A DNA stretch of 7,584 nucleotides from Deltaproteobacteria bacterium (GTDB taxonomy: Bacteria > Myxococcota > Myxococcia > Myxococcales > 40CM-4-68-19), in contig VBKQ01000236.1 of NCBI GenBank assembly GCA_005879505.1, forward strand, positions 1 to 7,584, given 5' to 3'. The translations under genes and the position numbers were made by a program. Positions 5,362 to 7,584 of the stretch are shown piece after piece. Position 1 is the stretch's first letter. Each line of letters begins with the position of its first letter. The notes under the pieces were generated by a model. It ran no database searches. It saw only the letters and a list, made by a program, of their open reading frames with translations, and was not told the origin of the DNA.

Positions 5362-7158
5362 CAGGAGCGGGCGATGGACTCAGGCGATCTCGAGCGGGAG
5401 AAGGGGATCACCATCCTGGCGAAGAACACGGCGGTCAACTACCGCGGGGTGAAGATCAACATCGTCGATACCCCCGGCCACGCCGACTTCGGCGGCGAGG
5501 TGGAGCGGGGCCTGCGGCTGGTGGATGGCGTCCTCTTGCTGGTGGACGCGGCGGAAGGGCCCCTTCCGCAGACGCGCTTCGTGCTCGGCAAGGCCCTCGC
5601 GCTCGGGCTCCCGGCGGTGGTGGTGGTGAACAAGGTCGATCGCCAGGATGCCAGGGGGCCGGAGGTGCTCGATGCGATCTACTCCCTGTTCATCGACCTC
5701 GGGGCCAACGAGCACCAGATCGAGTTCCCGGTGATCTACGCGGTCGCCCGCGCCGGCCGCGCCTCGCTGCGGCTCTCCGACTTCGACGACCTCCCGGCCG
5801 GGAGAGCTGCCGCTCCGGGGGCGGCGCCCCATCCGGGAGAGGAGCCCGGATCGCGGGCGCGCACTCTCGAACCGTTGCTCGATGCCATCCTCGAGACGGT
5901 GCCCCCGCCGCGAAAGGCGGAGACCACCCACGACAAGCTGCAGATGCTGGTCGCGAATCTCGACTACGACGACTACGTCGGCCGTCTCGCTGTGGGGCGG
6001 CTGAGCAGCGGCAGCATCGAGGTGGGGCAGCAAGTGGCGGTGTGCCGGGCAGATGGGAGCACGCCTCCGGGCAAGGTGACGAAGATCTACGCCTTCGAAG
6101 GGCTGAAGAAGGTCGAGATCCCCGAAGCCGGACCCGGAGAGATCATCTCGCTCGCCGGCATCGAGGAGGTCTCCATCGGCGACACCATCGCGGACCCCGA
6201 GCACCCGATACCGCTCGAGCGCATCCACGTCGACGAACCCACGATGTCGATGGTGTTCAAGGTCAACGACGGCCCCTTTGCAGGCCGGGAGGGGAAGTAC
6301 GTGACCTCGCGCAACCTGCGCGAGCGCCTGCAGCGCGAGGCATACCGCAACGTCTCCATCCGGGTCTTCGACACCGAATCGCCCGATGCCTTCAAGGTGA
6401 TCGGCCGCGGCGAGCTTCAGCTCGCCGTGATCGTGGAGACGATGCGCCGCGAAGGCTACGAGCTCACGGTCTCGAATCCTGAGCCGATCACGAAGGAGGT
6501 GGCCGGCCAGCTGCAGGAGCCGATGGAGCTGATGGTCTGCGACGTCCCGCAGACCGCTGTGGGTGCCGTCACAGAGCGGCTCGGGCCACGCAGGGGCCGG
6601 ATGACCGAGATGCAGAACATCGGCTCGGATCGGGTCCGGCTGACGTTCCGCGTGCCGGCGCGGGGGCTGGTCGGCTTCCGCAACGAGTTCCTCACCATCA
6701 CCCGCGGCGAGGGCATCATGTCGTCGCAGTTCGATGGCTACGACGTCTGGCAAGGCAAGGTTCCAAAGCGCGCCAACGGCGCGATCGTCAGCGACCGTGA
6801 AGGCGAGACCGTGGCCTACGCTCTCTTCGACATCCAGGAACGCGGGGAGCTGTTCTACGGGCCGGGCGTGTCGGTGTACGAGGGAATGATCTGCGGCGAG
6901 CACGCGCACCCGAACGATCTGGACGTGAACGTGACCCGCGGGCGCAAGCTCACCAACGTCCGCGCCGCGGGGCGGGACGAGAACATCATCCTCAGCCCGC
7001 CCAGGGAGATGTCGCTGGAGAAGGCGCTCGAGTGGATCAACGAGGGCGAGCTGGTGGAGGTCACGCCGAAGAACGTACGCTTGCGCAAGAAAGTGCTCCC
7101 TGCGGGAGACCGCTACCGCCTCGAGCGCGAGCGCAAGCGCGCGGACGGGCTGATCTGA
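5359..7158 (+). CDS. typA: Translational GTPase TypA/BipA, N-terminally truncated, with a palindromic in-frame insert
   Basis: The open frame gives 599 residues from GTG 5359; a stop lies in frame at 5332. TypA is an EF-G-like ribosome-associated GTPase involved in ribosome assembly and stress adaptation. Present here are the switch I end LEREKGITILAKNTAV (11-26), G3 DTPGH (37-41) and G4 NKVD (91-94). A G5-like YAVARAG (127-133) has Val where Ser is common. Then come domain II (~192-290, LQMLVANLDYDDYVGRL), the EF-G III-like VDEPTMSMVF (291-300), GRGELQLAV (349-357), the domain V-like region ending VPARGLVGFRNEF, and the BipA C-terminal domain (KLTNVRAAG, ELVEVTP). About 37 residues found at the start of E. 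coli BipA, including P-loop HVDHGKTTL, are absent; the DNA there encodes the divergent VOC gene. An ATG at 5374 has AGGAG 6 nt upstream and could start a 594-residue form. Without G1 it should not hydrolyse GTP normally. Confidence 0.93.
   Translation: MQERAMDSGDLEREKGITILAKNTAVNYRGVKINIVDTPGHADFGGEVERGLRLVDGVLLLVDAAEGPLPQTRFVLGKALALGLPAVVVVNKVDRQDARGPEVLDAIYSLFIDLGANEHQIEFPVIYAVARAGRASLRLSDFDDLPAGRAAAPGAAPHPGEEPGSRARTLEPLLDAILETVPPPRKAETTHDKLQMLVANLDYDDYVGRLAVGRLSSGSIEVGQQVAVCRADGSTPPGKVTKIYAFEGLKKVEIPEAGPGEIISLAGIEEVSIGDTIADPEHPIPLERIHVDEPTMSMVFKVNDGPFAGREGKYVTSRNLRERLQREAYRNVSIRVFDTESPDAFKVIGRGELQLAVIVETMRREGYELTVSNPEPITKEVAGQLQEPMELMVCDVPQTAVGAVTERLGPRRGRMTEMQNIGSDRVRLTFRVPARGLVGFRNEFLTITRGEGIMSSQFDGYDVWQGKVPKRANGAIVSDREGETVAYALFDIQERGELFYGPGVSVYEGMICGEHAHPNDLDVNVTRGRKLTNVRAAGRDENIILSPPREMSLEKALEWINEGELVEVTPKNVRLRKKVLPAGDRYRLERERKRADGLI
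5791..5862 (+). repeat. Palindrome-dense in-frame insert within typA (REP-like)
   Basis: These 72 nt encode residues 145-168 (LPAGRAAAPGAAP...), Pro/Ala/Gly-rich sequence that I do not expect in TypA between the post-G5 loop (LRLSDFDD) and the helix LEPLLDAIL. The DNA holds a perfect 14-bp palindrome CTCCCGGCCGGGAG (5791-5804), GGGGC-GGC-GCCCC (5818-5830), and ATCCGGG (5831-5837) with CCCGGAT (5845-5851) around a 7-nt loop. The 9-mer CCGGGAGAG occurs at 5798-5806 and again at 5833-5841. The frame stays open. It may be a captured small mobile palindrome or local expansion. Confidence 0.55.
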
Positions 7159-7173
7159 GCTGGATCCGTCCGA

Positions 7174-7584
7174 CTACTTCCCTGCCACCTTCGCTTGCGG
7201 GCAGGCAGGGTTGGGCGCGACACCCTCCTTCACCGCCGCGATCCGCGGATAGATGACGGGGGCGCTGCCGTCGGGCTGGTTCTGCTGCACGACGAAGAGG
7301 TACTGCGCCTGGCCGCCATACTGTTCGGGGAAGGCGAGGAAGCCACCGGGCAGCAAAGACTGCATCTTGAGCTCGGTGAGGGCAGTGCGCACGGCGGCGC
7401 GATCCGTGGTCCCGGCGCGATGGACGGCCTCGAGAGCGACGCGCACGGCCTCGTAACCGAGCGCCTCGTACCAATCCGGGGACCGCTTGTACCTGTCGTT
7501 GAATCTCTTCAGGAACTCCGTGGTCCGCGCGTTGTGGGCCATCTCGTCGCTCCACCAGACGGCGGAGGTGATGTAGTCGGCGGA
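7174..7584 (-). CDS. Periplasmic ligand-binding protein, branched-chain amino acid ABC transporter type (C-terminal part)
   Basis: The frame is open from the window edge at 7584 to the TAG at 7176-7174, giving 136 visible residues; the N-terminus and signal peptide lie outside. An ATG at 7542 is internal, since the upstream codons (SADYITSAVWWSDEM) read as the typical hinge-proximal stretch of this family. Then come TTEFLKRFNDRYKRSPDWYE, ALGYEAVRVALEAVHRAG (the conserved C-lobe helix pair) and DRAAVRTALTELKMQSLLPG. A strand region, FLVVQ-like (LFVVQQNQPDG) and ending VIYPRIAA, follows. This is the Peripla_BP_6/LivK layout: the protein captures a solute in the periplasm and delivers it to an ABC importer. 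The solute could be an amino acid, an amide or an aromatic acid and cannot be fixed from this end. It converges on typA with a 15-nt gap. Confidence 0.88.
   Translation of the reverse strand, partial: SADYITSAVWWSDEMAHNARTTEFLKRFNDRYKRSPDWYEALGYEAVRVALEAVHRAGTTDRAAVRTALTELKMQSLLPGGFLAFPEQYGGQAQYLFVVQQNQPDGSAPVIYPRIAAVKEGVAPNPACPQAKVAGK
7180..7210. repeat. Inverted repeat between convergent typA and binding-protein genes
   Basis: CCCTGCC (7180-7186) and GGCAGGG (7204-7210) form 7-bp perfect arms around a 17-nt loop, close after the typA stop and inside the last codons of the opposing gene. It could slow transcription from either side, but no T-run follows on either strand, so I do not call it an intrinsic terminator. 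Confidence 0.25.

Noticed and set aside
5380..6909. A 509-codon minus-strand frame antisense to typA
   Set aside because: The composition is typical of an antisense shadow, while the plus strand carries clear TypA motifs throughout.
7180..7210. Intrinsic bidirectional terminator between typA and the binding-protein gene
   Set aside because: The arms are only 7 bp with a 17-nt loop, lie in coding sequence, and no T-run follows on either strand. I keep it only as an inverted repeat.

Overview
The window is high-G+C bacterial DNA with almost no non-coding sequence. I see parts or all of nine protein genes and no RNA gene, insertion sequence, CRISPR array or phage gene. Codon third positions are strongly G/C. 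The gene content suggests a delta-proteobacterial lineage, most likely Myxococcota: a PocR-type sigma-54 activator, zinc-ribbon proteins with long acidic linkers, and a LivK-type binding protein. This assignment is an inference from style, not a measurement.

Layout. Positions 1-398 (+) hold the C-terminal end of an unrecognised protein. It meets, tail to tail with a 3-nt gap, a tightly packed minus-strand run of seven genes (5354 down to 402). In transcription order these are a VOC-fold (glyoxalase-like) protein, L-isoaspartyl protein methyltransferase (pcm), a triple zinc-ribbon protein, a small two-helix membrane protein, thymidylate kinase (tmk), a PocR-domain sigma-54 activator, and a single-domain CinA/FLAD1-type nucleotide pyrophosphatase-like protein. 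Two of the junctions are 4-nt ATGA overlaps and one is TGATTG, so at least the lower part is probably translationally coupled. At 5359-7158 (+) lies the ribosome-associated GTPase TypA/BipA. At 7174-7584 (-) is the C-terminal end of a periplasmic branched-chain-amino-acid-type binding protein.

How they fit together. The run combines repair or clean-up functions (pcm, the CinA-like protein, perhaps the VOC protein), nucleotide supply (tmk) and a ligand-sensing enhancer-binding protein whose targets are not visible. It reads as a housekeeping cluster rather than a dedicated pathway.

Three points deserve attention. First, TypA lacks its first ~37 residues, including the GTP-binding P-loop, and the homology begins 4 nt from the start codon of the divergent VOC gene. 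This is either a real rearrangement or an assembly join. Second, TypA carries a 24-codon in-frame insert made of nested palindromes, like a REP-type element captured in a gene. Third, thymidylate kinase has Thr in place of the Walker A Lys. I found no convincing new multi-gene system.
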